A stretch of DNA of 62,991 nucleotides from Candidatus Melainabacteria bacterium SSGW_16 (GTDB lineage: Bacteria; Cyanobacteriota; Vampirovibrionia; 2-02-FULL-35-15). Positions 1 to 10,395 of this stretch are shown piece after piece. The stretch spans positions 1 through 62,991 of the forward strand of contig DUDS01000011.1 of the NCBI GenBank assembly GCA_004769085.1, in the 5' to 3' direction. Position 1 is the first letter of the stretch. Each line of letters begins with the position of its first letter. The position numbers were made by a program, and so were the translations under genes. The notes beneath the pieces are model-generated. The model saw only the letters and a list, made by a program, of their open reading frames with translations, was not told the origin of the DNA and made no database searches.

Positions 1-3000
1 GGTTGTCCTCCTCCTCCTTCCTGTGCCGCTCCTCCTGCTGGTTGCTCTTACATAAATATCCCTCAAGATAAAAATGGTTGCATCATTGGTTGTGGTGATA
101 TCTTCTGCCCCTCCACTTCAAGTTCCTCCTCCGGTGGTTCCTCGTCTTCCTCCGGTGGTTCTACTTGCACCGGCGCTTCTGTTTCTACTCTACCTTCACC
201 TCATGTTTTCTCATCTCCTCGTCTCCTCACTACCTCTACCTGGACTACTGATTCTGCTTTCACCTTCGGCGGTTTCAACGGCTCATCATATTTAGACGAA
301 GTTGTTAAATATAGCCCTACTTCCTCTCCTCCTGTCTCTCTTAAAAACGCTAAACTTAATCCCGCTCGTCACAGCGCTGCTTCTGCTTTTGATTCATCTT
401 CTAATACCATCTATGTATTTGGTGGTAAGTTCGGTAATACCGCTACCTCCATTTCTAATCAAATACTTGCCTACAATATTTCCTCTGATTCCTTCACTAT
501 TAAATCTGCTGTCTTAAATCCTGCTCTCTATGGTTTTGCTGCTGTCTACATCCCTCCTAAAACTCAGTCTGATAATCCTTCTGTTCTTCTCTTCGGTGGT
601 TTTAACAACGGCTTCTTTGACACCATCATTAAATACAACATCACTACTGATTCTCTCTCTACTTTAACTACAAAACTTCCTTCCGCTAGATCTAATATCT
701 CCGCTACCTTTGACCCTGACACAAGACGCGTCTTTATCTTCGGTGGTTATGCTGCTAGTGGCGCTCTCGCTGATATTTTAATCTTTGATGTTGATTCCAG
801 TTCATTTGTTTCTACCAGTGCAACATTACCATCACCAAGGTATACAACATCAGCATCATGGGACCCTGTTAGAAAAGTTGCTATTGCTTACGGCGGTTTT
901 GGTGACGGCTCTCCTAAAGACCAAATCGTCATCTTTAACCCTTCTAATAATTCAGTTACTACTTTCCCAAATTCCAGCTTCCCCAATATCAAACTCCCTA
1001 CTCCTCGTCACTCTACTTCCGCTGCCTGGAATAATCTTAAAAACGTCGGCTACATCTTCAACGGTCGTGATTCCGCTTACCTCGATTCCATCGTCCTCTA
1101 TGACCCTTGCGGTAGTTCAAGCAATGCATCGAGCTCATCCAGCAGTTCATCTAGTAGCTCATCTTCAAGTTCTTCAGGTTTTTTTTTGACTAGCTCTTCT
1201 TCAGGTGGAGGAATAACTTGCATATCTAGTCAATGGGCTTCAAGTGCAACTGCAACAAATACATATCAAGGATATTCACCTTCAAATATCATAGGTCAAG
1301 CACAATGCACTTCATGCAGCAATTGTCCAAATCCTAATACTACAGTCTGGTTCAATACAACTGCTGGTCAAGCTGCACAAGTTGAAGTTACATTCTCTAC
1401 TCCAACCATTGCAAATACATTAATAATAAAGGAGGTATATCACTTTGGCTTTGTAAGGCAAATTACCCTGAAAGATATATCTGGCAACATTATTGGCAGC
1501 CCGATAAATGTAACCGACAATAGTACCTCAACAAATTGTTCTCTTACAATCCCACTCTCACAAACTTCTACTCCTATAAGCAAAGTCTTAATCGATACTC
1601 TTCCAAAAACTTCAACTAGTTATTCAGGAATTGACGCAGTGGAACTTCGTTGTTCAGGATCAACTTCTTCTTCCTCCTCTTCTTCAGGAGGATCATCATC
1701 TTCATCCGGTGGATCATCAGGCAGATCTTCAAGCTCATCCTCAGGTGGTGGCAACATACTTTCTCAAGGTGATATAAACGCAACAAATAACCTTGGCAGT
1801 GGACAATTTTCATTTACTTTACTTAACAGCAATCCACTTACAACTGCAGCAGCTCAAGTAATCAATGCATTCCAAAATTATTTTGATATAACTTTAATTT
1901 CTGGTAATAATCCACCATTCAACGTTTCTGTAAACTATTCAAAAGCAAGTATTCCAAGTGGAAAAATAGAAAGTGAACTAAAACTTTTCCACGGTGAAAA
2001 CGGAAACTGGGTGGATAGAACCACAGGTATAAATACTACTTCAAAAACAATTACAGGGCAGGTAAATTCACTTTCTCCTTTTGGTATTGGATTTTTAAGT
2101 GGTGCTTCAACTACTTCAAGCTCTTCATCAAGCTCTTCATCAAGCTCTTCATCAAGCTCTTCATCAAGCTCTTCATCAAGCTCTTCATCAAGCTCTTCAT
2201 CAAGCTCTTCATCAAGCTCCTCTTCTTCAAGCAGCTCATCCAGTTCATCATCAAGCTCTTCTTCAAGTTCTTCTGGCACTATAGTTGCCCAATGTATTAA
2301 TTCACAATGGGCTTCATCAGCTTCTGCCAGTTCTTCTTATGATATTAACTACTCACAAAACAATGCAACTGGAGCAGCTAATACTGCAAGCTGTAATAGC
2401 TGGGATAACACATGGGTTCCGGGTACTGGCACAGGAAATGAATTTATTGAATTAACTTATAACACTCCAACTAATGCTAATAAAATTGAAATCTATGAGT
2501 GCGGTTCTAATGCTAACTTCGTTGAAAATATTAAACTTTATACCTCCAATGGAGATTTAATTAAAACACTGGCTAAAAATATCGATTTCAATAATTCTTC
2601 CGTTTGTATAAACAACAGGGTTTTATCTGTTAATATTTCACCTATTCAGTCATTAATTAAGAAGGTAAGGATAGAAACCAAGAGTATCGATTATGAGTGT
2701 ATTGATGCAGTAAAATTAATTTGTTCCTCTAGCACTTCTTCTAGCTCTTCAAGCGGACAAATTAACCTGCTTAAAGGAGCCTATCTTCACAGCTCACCAA
2801 TTATTGGTTACACAACAAGGACAATATCTGAATTGTTGCCACTCTTCTCACACCACTATACAACTCCTTCACAAGTAGCCGTATATAACAATATTGATAA
2901 CTCTGGATATAATTCTCTTTATTATATCTTTGCAATTGACCCTTCTGCAAATGAATGTACTATTAAAGCATCATCAGAAAACTGGGGTATATGGGCATAT

Positions 3001-6000
3001 GATGGTTCAATGTTTAAGAATTCATCTTATGTAAATAATGCTTTTAATACACCTTTTAAATTAAGCGATTTGTATTTTGGTGCTCCTGGACCAAATAATT
3101 ATTATTATTTATCCTTGCTAGATTTAAGTAATTCTGATTCTAATCCAACAATCGCCAACTCATTTATCGATCAATTTCATTGTATAAATGCTTCTACTAC
3201 TACTTCATCAACAACATCATCAAGCACTTCAGGAAGCAATGGTCACATATGCACAAAAGAATCAAACCTATTTAGGAGCCTGGAAGGCGGTTGTAAACAA
3301 ATTGCTGAAAACAAGAACACTGTATGGAGCAAAAAATCCATAGACCGTCTAAATTATTTTGGAGCAAGAGATTACTGCAACAACCTAATTGAAGGCGGAT
3401 TTAATGACTGGGTATTACCAACTACTCAGGAACTGGATAGTGCCAGTGGTGTCGGAATAGCTGGGGCACATTTTAACTTTACAACAAATGATAATTTTTA
3501 TGCTGACTCACCTAACGTGGTAAATCTCACTAACTCTGCTAACACAGGAAATCTTTACAGCGGAGGAACTTCTACAGTACAAGCGTCTTTCACTCTGGGA
3601 GTAGTCTGTAAAAGACAAGGTTCTTTCCCTCCTGCAACTTCAAGCTCTTCTTCAAGCTCTTCTTCCTCGAGTAGCTCTTCTTCAAGCTCTTCATCCTCAA
3701 GTAGCTCATCATCAAGTGGTACAACAGCATGTGTTAATTCTCAATGGGCTTCAAGTGTAACTGCTACAAACAGTCATCCTAGCTATCCAGCACCTAACAT
3801 TGTTGGTATACCTCAGTGTTCAGGATGTAGCACTAGCACTTGTCCAAATACTGCTACTAACGTATGGTTCTCAAATCAAGGACAAAGTTCACAAATTGAA
3901 GTGACCTTTTCTACACCTACATTAGCCAACTCAATTGTTATTAAAGAAACAAATTACTTTGGATTTGTAAATAAAATTACTTTAAAAGATGCAATTGGTA
4001 ACATAATTGGAACTCCTATAAATGTTACTGACAATAGTACTTCTGCAAATTGTTCTCTTACTATTCCATTCTCACAACCTACTACTCCTATAAAGAAAGT
4101 TTTAATAGATACAACCCCAGTAAATACTTCTAGTTATTCTGGAATTGATGCTGTAGAACTTCGTTGTTCAGGATCAACTTCTTCTTCCTCTTCTTCAGGT
4201 GGTTCATCTTCTTCAGGCGGCTCTTCAGGGAAATCCTCCAGTTCATCATCTTCTTCATCAAGCTCTTCATCATCCAGCTCCTCATCCGGTCAAACTTCTA
4301 GTTCTTCTTCTGGTTCTTCTCCATTGTCATCATTCCAATGGGCATCTTCTGTTGTTGCTGTAAGCTCTAGTTATTCAGGATATCCTGACACTAAAGCTCT
4401 TGGTTCATCTGACTGCAACAGCTGTGATAATTGCCCGTCTAGTGTTTGGTTCCCTGCATCTACAGGCACTGCATTTATAGATCTTGGGTTTCCAACTCCT
4501 TCATTTGCAGAAGGGCTTGTAATTAACGAAGGCTATCGTGCCCCTTTTGTTAAAACAGTTACTCTATACGGCGCAAACAATAACGTAATTAACACCATAA
4601 ATGTCTCTGACACCACATCCTGTCCAGGCAATATATTAACCCTTTCTTTCCAAAAAACCAGCGAACCTGTTTATCATATAAGAATCGATACAAAGGATAA
4701 TGTTACTTATCCAGGGCTTGATGCTGTTAAACTTATTACTTCATCAAGTCCTACCTCATCCGGCGGCTCTTCCTCTTCATCCGGTGGATCTTCAGGTAAA
4801 TCTTCCAGTTCATCTTCAGGCGGATCATCCAGCTCATCGTCAGGAGGTTCATCATCTTCATCAGGTGGATCTTCAGGTAAATCTTCTAGTTCATCTTCAG
4901 GCGGATCATCCAGCTCATCTTCATCTAGCTCAAGCTCTTCTTCAAGCTCCTCATCTTCCAGTTCTTCATCATCTTCCAGCTCTTCTTCAAGCTCTTCATC
5001 AGGTGGTTCATCATCTGGCACACAAGGTGCATGCATATCAAGTCAGTGGGCATCAGCTGCAACTGCTACAAATAGTCATTCTAGTTATCTAGCTTCTAAT
5101 ATCATTGGTCAGCAACAATGTACTACTTGTGATAGTTGCCCAAATAATACTTCCAATATTTGGCTTAGTTCAACTCCTAACATAGCATCGCAGGTTGAAG
5201 TTACATTCCCCACTCCAAGTATTACTAGCTCAGTTGTTATTAGAGAAGCACATTACTATGGTTTTGTTAAAAAGATTACCCTTAAGGATATTAACAACAA
5301 TATTATAGGGACACCAATAAATGTTATTGATAACAGCACTGCATCAAATTGTTCCCTTACAGTTTCATTCCCAATAACAACCGTACCTGTAAGTAAAGTC
5401 TTAATAGATACTCTTCCACCCGTTAATAATGGTTATTCATGCATCGATGCCGTAGAGCTTCGTTGTCCTGGATCACCTTCTCCAAGCTCTTCTTCTAGCA
5501 GTTCATCTTCTTCAAGCTCTTCTGGTGCAAGCAATGTATTAAAAACAAGTGACATAGAAGCTTATAACAATGGTAGTGGCAATGCACAATTCAACATAAC
5601 TTTATTAAATACAGCCCCAATTTCATTAGGTAGCATAACCAATGCTTTCAATAACTTTTTCGATGTGTCTAAAGTATCAGGCAGTGCACCTTCCTATCAA
5701 ATTTGGGTAAATTATGCAAATGCTATAGTTCCAACTGGCTACAGCCTAAATAACATTAAAATATTCCATGGTGAAAATAATCAATGGGTAGATGTAACTC
5801 AGTATAATAATGGCACACAAGTTGGTAGTGAGGTTAGTAGTTTATCTCCATTTGTAGTTGGATTTAAACCCCAACAAACTTCTAGTTCTTCATCATCCAG
5901 CTCCTCATCAAGCTCATCTTCTTCTAGTGGTTCTCCAGGCACAATAACTTTAAACAACGTATCAATTGATAGCAACTTTATAAATATACTTTTTAGCAAA

Positions 6001-9000
6001 ACCATTAGCGAGTCAATTACTATCAATGATATAAATGGAAACAGTCTTTATTCAACTAATTTTAGTTCAAGTCCAATAATAATAGAAAAGAATCTTATCA
6101 GTGCTATTCAGCCTGGTGTTTCAATCAAACTTTGTAATCCAACAAAATCTGTTTGCAGCAATGTAGCTACTGCAACTTCGTCCACCAGTTCCTCATCCAC
6201 CTCATCATCATCTACATCATCATCTACATCATCATCTACCTCAGGAGGTTCAGTTACGTTTAACAGAGCACTCAGGGATGGAAATAATTTAACTCTAGAG
6301 TTTTCAAATCCTACAATAGAAAACTTAAGAATTAAAGACACTAATAATAGTTCAAGTCCATATCCCTGCAATATCTATGTTTCTAATAATAGTCCTGCAA
6401 TTATAAATGACAGTGTATGTAGCAGACAAGTACTATCTGGTGACAGTATTAAACTGTGCAATAGTAATGAAACAGTTTGCAGCAATGTAAAAATAGTAAA
6501 TAATTCTTCAGATTTTCCAATTAACTTTAACAGCTTAATTGTAGATGTAAGTAATAATTTATTAACGCTAAATTTCACCAAAAATATAGACTACTGTATA
6601 AAAATCAGGGATGCAGTAAATGACAATAGTATCTGTCCCTCAACTTGTTTTAAAACTAGTCCCACAACAATATCCAGTACAAATTGTGGAAACAGCTTTT
6701 ATAACTTAAGTTCAAATTCAATACTTAAGCTATGTCTTGGTGGCTCTAATGTTTGCAGTAGTTATAACGGTGTAACATTTACCTCATCTGGTTCAATATC
6801 CAGCTCTTCTTCCTCTAGCTCATCAGGTGCTTGCAAAGAGGTTAGTAATTTATTTAATTCAGAACAGGGCGGCTGCCTGCAACTGAGATCAGCACAAAAC
6901 CTGGTCTGGGCACTACCTATAAATAATACTGGTGCTTATAATAGTGCAGTTAATGCATGTAACAATCTGTCTGTTGATGGATTTAACATGTTCAGACTTC
7001 CTACATTAACTGAACTACATAGCTTGGCAGGTGATAAAGCACTTGATCATCTTCACGTTAGTGTTTATCCAGGTGCTTACTACTGGACTTCAATTTTGGC
7101 TTCATTAGGCATTCATAGACTCTTTGGTTTTTCATATACAAACTGTAGTTCAATTGGTGTAGAAAACACCGCAGCCGATTCATCAAGTTTTAATTTTATC
7201 TGTGTTAGAGAAGGAGTTCCATCTACTGCACCTAACACATCTGGTACAGCATCTGCTTTTTGTAGCTTAAATAGAGCTAAATGTCCTGCAAATTATAAAA
7301 TTGTATGCCCTAACAGTCATCCTTTTAATCACTGTCCAACTTCTGCTCCTGTTTGCGGAAGTGATCCATGTGTAACAAATGCCTCTAATACAAACAATAA
7401 TATTTTATGTGTTCCCATTTCACAAAACAATTTAAGTTCATCTTCTTCATCAGGTGGATCTTCAGGCAAATCATCCAGTTCATCTTCAGGCGGTTCCTCC
7501 TCTTCATCAGGTGGATCTTCAGGCAGATCCTCAAGCTCATCTTCAAGCTCATCTTCAAGCTCCTCTTCAGGTTCACCAGCACCAGGAGCATGTATAAATC
7601 AAAACGCTGATTTTGCAACAACTTCCATAGGTTGCAAGCAACTTACAGGTGCAAACTCTGGTTTAAGTTGGAGTAAAGCATCAAATAGTTACAAAAACTG
7701 GAACGATTCAATCACCTACTGTAATACTCTTACTGAAGGCAATGCTGTCTGGAGATCACCAAGTAAAACTGAACTTGAAAATCTAGGTGCTAAAAATGGA
7801 AAGAACTTTGTTAATTTCTCAGCAGCAGTAAATGAAAGTGTATGGTCAAGCACTCCATTTGATTCAAACTATGCATATAGATATTATGTGCCAACTGGAC
7901 AATCAGCAGAAAGCGATAAAAATGCTGCAATATTTTATGCAATTTGTGTAAATGGAAATCCATCTTCTTCGACATCATCATCTTCAACTTCCAGTTCAAC
8001 TTCCAGTTCATCTTCAGGAGGTTCATCGTCTTCATCAGGAGGATCTTCAGGCAGATCTTCAAGCTCTTCTTCCAGTTCATCATCTTCATCAAGCTCTTCA
8101 GGCTCTCAAGCAAATACTCCACCCTCTATTACAAGTATTACTCCTGACAGTGGTCCCTGTGCTGGAGGAAACACTATTACAATACGAGGTAATAACTTTA
8201 TAAATGTTTCACAAATAGAAATTACTCCCAGACTTTCGAATGGTCAGGAGCTTACTACTATAAACATTACAGATTTCAATACTGTAAGTCCAAGTGAAAT
8301 TACTTTTGCAATTCCAGCTGCACCTATTTGCCAAAGTAATGTTTTTGGAAGAACAGTAGTTAGAAATAATATTGGTATAAGCTCAGAATTTAAAGGCTAC
8401 TTATGGACAACAAATTCAAGCTCCTCAAGTTCAAGCAGTGGAAGCAGCTGCAATGTTCCTGCATGTAGTAGCCAATATCCTGAACTTACAAAATATCCAC
8501 AGACATTAGATTGTATTCCTCATACACTTTGTCCGGATTCTACACAGTATTATTGCTGTAAATCAGCCAATTCAACTTCAACCGGCGGCTCACAAAGTGT
8601 TTTCCCCAAAACATACTGCTCAGGAAGTTCTGTTTTATGTGATTTAGAATTCTTCACAGCACAATGTGGATATGCTCCACCGTGTGATCCCAATAACCCC
8701 ATTCCAGGTTGTGGTACTAACAATCTTCTATCTGTACAATGCAAGAACGGTACTCCTCGATGCTGTCTTAGCGGAGGCACATTATGTGACAATGATTTCA
8801 GCAACACTGATCCACCAAAATGCATTGGCAATTACATAGATTTAAATAGTGTAACTCCACAGAACGACGGAATAACTTTCAACTATAAGACAAATGCCAT
8901 TAGAGAGCTTGAGATTAGAGATCTATACAACAATATACTTCTATATTACGGTCCTTTCAGTCATTCTAGTAATCCTTTAAATGTGGATATAGATAAAAAA

Positions 9001-9813
9001 ATATCATTTAACGAATTCAATTCATATATTTACGGTACAAAAATATTTAAGATTTGTGATAAAAAAGAAATTGCCAATGGCATATGTTCAAATACAGTAT
9101 TTATTTCCAATCCTGAGAGTCTAATACTTCCAAACAAATGTCTTAAAAACAGCAATGGTTTCACCACAGTATCAAATGCTTGCAAACAAACCATTTCATC
9201 AAGTAGTTCACTGTTATGGAGCAGACCATTCTTTAACAGTTATAATAAAACATGGGATGAAGCAGATCAATTCTGCAAGGGGTTACAAGATGGCGGATAT
9301 ACTTGGAGATTACCAACAACTTCTGAAGTAAGTAATATATCTGGATTTTCAGGCGGTTTCAAAACTAATATAAACGAAATTGTAGATAAAGTCTGGACTT
9401 CAGGTGTAATAAACAGTACTTCTGCATATACTGTTAACACGCTTACAGGCAGTCCAATTTCTGAATTTAAAAATATCATTAATCCTTTTATTTGTGTTAG
9501 CAATTCACCTGCCAATGCTAACTATACCTGCACTGATTCTGATGGCAGAAACCTTAGTATAAAGGGGAGCACCACAAGCAATCTTCCAAGTTGGCAAGGA
9601 ACTTATACTGACTCCTGTGTTATAGGAGACAATGCAACATCTACTATTGATGTTTCACTATGCATAGGGAATAAATGTCACATAAAAGAATGGACCTGCA
9701 GCAATGTCACTCCTAATGTTGAAATTATTAACTGCAATAACTGCAGGGATGGAGGCTGCCAGGATCCAGGATTATCATCCTCATCATCTTCAAGTTCTTC
9801 TTCTGGTGGATAA
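1..9813 (+). CDS. Giant secreted poly-serine modular protein, 5' end outside window
   Basis: The frame is open from base 1 to the TAA at 9811-9813, at least 3270 residues. No ATG, GTG or TTG occurs in this frame before the TTG at 1186, so a start there would be an artefact that cuts off a kelch domain. Visible modules, joined by Ser-only or GGSSG(K/R)SSSS linkers: six kelch-like blades (about 240-1110, with FGG motifs); five discoidin-like beta-sandwich modules beginning with QWAS (about 1219-1653, 2293-2724, 3730-4167, 4333-4740, 5032-5466); a paired module at about 1750-2100 and 5527-5874; four DUF1566/Lcl-type modules with a LPT-E-L motif and flanking Cys (3250-3609, 6832-7203, 7591-7947, 9139-9495); four short beta modules (about 5940-6170, 6250-6500, 6520-6770, 8840-9110); an IPT/TIG domain (8113-8409); and Cys-rich stretches. 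It ends in a Ser run with no LPxTG or membrane anchor. Probably a cell-surface or secreted binding protein; the ligand is unknown. Confidence 0.85.
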   Translation, partial: GCPPPPSCAAPPAGCSYINIPQDKNGCIIGCGDIFCPSTSSSSSGGSSSSSGGSTCTGASVSTLPSPHVFSSPRLLTTSTWTTDSAFTFGGFNGSSYLDEVVKYSPTSSPPVSLKNAKLNPARHSAASAFDSSSNTIYVFGGKFGNTATSISNQILAYNISSDSFTIKSAVLNPALYGFAAVYIPPKTQSDNPSVLLFGGFNNGFFDTIIKYNITTDSLSTLTTKLPSARSNISATFDPDTRRVFIFGGYAASGALADILIFDVDSSSFVSTSATLPSPRYTTSASWDPVRKVAIAYGGFGDGSPKDQIVIFNPSNNSVTTFPNSSFPNIKLPTPRHSTSAAWNNLKNVGYIFNGRDSAYLDSIVLYDPCGSSSNASSSSSSSSSSSSSSSSGFFLTSSSSGGGITCISSQWASSATATNTYQGYSPSNIIGQAQCTSCSNCPNPNTTVWFNTTAGQAAQVEVTFSTPTIANTLIIKEVYHFGFVRQITLKDISGNIIGSPINVTDNSTSTNCSLTIPLSQTSTPISKVLIDTLPKTSTSYSGIDAVELRCSGSTSSSSSSSGGSSSSSGGSSGRSSSSSSGGGNILSQGDINATNNLGSGQFSFTLLNSNPLTTAAAQVINAFQNYFDITLISGNNPPFNVSVNYSKASIPSGKIESELKLFHGENGNWVDRTTGINTTSKTITGQVNSLSPFGIGFLSGASTTSSSSSSSSSSSSSSSSSSSSSSSSSSSSSSSSSSSSSSSSSSSSSSSSSSSSSGTIVAQCINSQWASSASASSSYDINYSQNNATGAANTASCNSWDNTWVPGTGTGNEFIELTYNTPTNANKIEIYECGSNANFVENIKLYTSNGDLIKTLAKNIDFNNSSVCINNRVLSVNISPIQSLIKKVRIETKSIDYECIDAVKLICSSSTSSSSSSGQINLLKGAYLHSSPIIGYTTRTISELLPLFSHHYTTPSQVAVYNNIDNSGYNSLYYIFAIDPSANECTIKASSENWGIWAYDGSMFKNSSYVNNAFNTPFKLSDLYFGAPGPNNYYYLSLLDLSNSDSNPTIANSFIDQFHCINASTTTSSTTSSSTSGSNGHICTKESNLFRSLEGGCKQIAENKNTVWSKKSIDRLNYFGARDYCNNLIEGGFNDWVLPTTQELDSASGVGIAGAHFNFTTNDNFYADSPNVVNLTNSANTGNLYSGGTSTVQASFTLGVVCKRQGSFPPATSSSSSSSSSSSSSSSSSSSSSSSSSSGTTACVNSQWASSVTATNSHPSYPAPNIVGIPQCSGCSTSTCPNTATNVWFSNQGQSSQIEVTFSTPTLANSIVIKETNYFGFVNKITLKDAIGNIIGTPINVTDNSTSANCSLTIPFSQPTTPIKKVLIDTTPVNTSSYSGIDAVELRCSGSTSSSSSSGGSSSSGGSSGKSSSSSSSSSSSSSSSSSSGQTSSSSSGSSPLSSFQWASSVVAVSSSYSGYPDTKALGSSDCNSCDNCPSSVWFPASTGTAFIDLGFPTPSFAEGLVINEGYRAPFVKTVTLYGANNNVINTINVSDTTSCPGNILTLSFQKTSEPVYHIRIDTKDNVTYPGLDAVKLITSSSPTSSGGSSSSSGGSSGKSSSSSSGGSSSSSSGGSSSSSGGSSGKSSSSSSGGSSSSSSSSSSSSSSSSSSSSSSSSSSSSSSSSGGSSSGTQGACISSQWASAATATNSHSSYLASNIIGQQQCTTCDSCPNNTSNIWLSSTPNIASQVEVTFPTPSITSSVVIREAHYYGFVKKITLKDINNNIIGTPINVIDNSTASNCSLTVSFPITTVPVSKVLIDTLPPVNNGYSCIDAVELRCPGSPSPSSSSSSSSSSSSSGASNVLKTSDIEAYNNGSGNAQFNITLLNTAPISLGSITNAFNNFFDVSKVSGSAPSYQIWVNYANAIVPTGYSLNNIKIFHGENNQWVDVTQYNNGTQVGSEVSSLSPFVVGFKPQQTSSSSSSSSSSSSSSSSGSPGTITLNNVSIDSNFINILFSKTISESITINDINGNSLYSTNFSSSPIIIEKNLISAIQPGVSIKLCNPTKSVCSNVATATSSTSSSSTSSSSTSSSTSSSTSGGSVTFNRALRDGNNLTLEFSNPTIENLRIKDTNNSSSPYPCNIYVSNNSPAIINDSVCSRQVLSGDSIKLCNSNETVCSNVKIVNNSSDFPINFNSLIVDVSNNLLTLNFTKNIDYCIKIRDAVNDNSICPSTCFKTSPTTISSTNCGNSFYNLSSNSILKLCLGGSNVCSSYNGVTFTSSGSISSSSSSSSSGACKEVSNLFNSEQGGCLQLRSAQNLVWALPINNTGAYNSAVNACNNLSVDGFNMFRLPTLTELHSLAGDKALDHLHVSVYPGAYYWTSILASLGIHRLFGFSYTNCSSIGVENTAADSSSFNFICVREGVPSTAPNTSGTASAFCSLNRAKCPANYKIVCPNSHPFNHCPTSAPVCGSDPCVTNASNTNNNILCVPISQNNLSSSSSSGGSSGKSSSSSSGGSSSSSGGSSGRSSSSSSSSSSSSSSGSPAPGACINQNADFATTSIGCKQLTGANSGLSWSKASNSYKNWNDSITYCNTLTEGNAVWRSPSKTELENLGAKNGKNFVNFSAAVNESVWSSTPFDSNYAYRYYVPTGQSAESDKNAAIFYAICVNGNPSSSTSSSSTSSSTSSSSSGGSSSSSGGSSGRSSSSSSSSSSSSSSSGSQANTPPSITSITPDSGPCAGGNTITIRGNNFINVSQIEITPRLSNGQELTTINITDFNTVSPSEITFAIPAAPICQSNVFGRTVVRNNIGISSEFKGYLWTTNSSSSSSSSGSSCNVPACSSQYPELTKYPQTLDCIPHTLCPDSTQYYCCKSANSTSTGGSQSVFPKTYCSGSSVLCDLEFFTAQCGYAPPCDPNNPIPGCGTNNLLSVQCKNGTPRCCLSGGTLCDNDFSNTDPPKCIGNYIDLNSVTPQNDGITFNYKTNAIRELEIRDLYNNILLYYGPFSHSSNPLNVDIDKKISFNEFNSYIYGTKIFKICDKKEIANGICSNTVFISNPESLILPNKCLKNSNGFTTVSNACKQTISSSSSLLWSRPFFNSYNKTWDEADQFCKGLQDGGYTWRLPTTSEVSNISGFSGGFKTNINEIVDKVWTSGVINSTSAYTVNTLTGSPISEFKNIINPFICVSNSPANANYTCTDSDGRNLSIKGSTTSNLPSWQGTYTDSCVIGDNATSTIDVSLCIGNKCHIKEWTCSNVTPNVEIINCNNCRDGGCQDPGLSSSSSSSSSSGG
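2125..2220 (+). repeat. 12-bp minisatellite coding poly-Ser
   Basis: Eight tandem copies of the 12-mer TCATCAAGCTCT lie end to end; seven are identical and the last ends in C. Each unit encodes Ser-Ser-Ser-Ser, so gain or loss of a unit keeps the frame. Less regular versions of the same unit make up the other Ser linkers of this gene (near 3640-3720, 4230-4290, 4900-5000, 7530-7570). The array is a likely site of length variation and of assembly error. Confidence 0.9.
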
Positions 9814-9890
9814 TAAAAAATTTAATAACATTTTTCAATCAAACACATTGATTTTTAATATAATAGGACTGATTTAATCACTTTCTAAAC

Positions 9891-10394
9891 ATGAACAAAT
9901 TAATTTCTTTTTCTATCATAACTATAATTTTATTTTCATTAATATTAGACTCAAAGGCACAACAGCTTGAGGATAAAGATTCAGACTGTATCCTATGCAC
10001 TCAGATGGTACCAATGTGCAAACCAGACGAAAAACTGGTTTTACAAACATGCAAAAGATGTGCTCATTGTGAACCTGTAGAAGAAAAATCTGCCGAATGT
10101 GTAAAATGCAGGTTTAATTTTGACTGTATAACTGGCTGTGTATGTAAAAACGAATGCTGCACTGAGAGATCACTTAAAACCAAAGGCTTAAAGGCTATTC
10201 AGAAAATCATTGATAAAAAAGATTCCATACCTGGCTGTAAAAATCCATGTGGTATAAAATGCTGCAACCACAGACAAAAATGCATAGTAATAGACCAGTG
10301 CAAAGAAAGAAAAACAAAATGCAGCCTTCCTGTTCTTAAATATTGCAGCACTAAAGTTCCGGAACCTATAAACGGCAGACTTCATCCCTTATAG
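9891..10394 (+). CDS. Small secreted Cys-rich protein
   Basis: A 167-residue protein. Residues 1-23 form a signal peptide (short basic start, hydrophobic Ile/Leu core, SKA-QQ cleavage region). The rest is rich in Cys, arranged as C-x2-C and CC pairs (for example CILC, CCT, KCCNH), which suggests a disulphide-bonded extracellular protein. It follows the giant poly-Ser gene by 77 bp on the same strand and may be co-transcribed with it. The region upstream of the ATG is A/T-rich without a clear Shine-Dalgarno sequence. I do not recognise the family; the Cys pattern loosely resembles Cys-rich parts of the neighbouring giant protein. Confidence 0.7.
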   Translation: MNKLISFSIITIILFSLILDSKAQQLEDKDSDCILCTQMVPMCKPDEKLVLQTCKRCAHCEPVEEKSAECVKCRFNFDCITGCVCKNECCTERSLKTKGLKAIQKIIDKKDSIPGCKNPCGIKCCNHRQKCIVIDQCKERKTKCSLPVLKYCSTKVPEPINGRLHPL

Positions 10395-10395
10395 T

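Noticed and set aside
2125..2220. CRISPR array
   Set aside because: The repeats are contiguous 12-mers without spacers and encode Ser in frame with the host gene.
2099..2284. Reading frames rich in acidic residues opposite or out of phase with the Ser repeats
   Set aside because: They are produced by the TCATCAAGCTCT repeat in other frames and have no start signals or domains.
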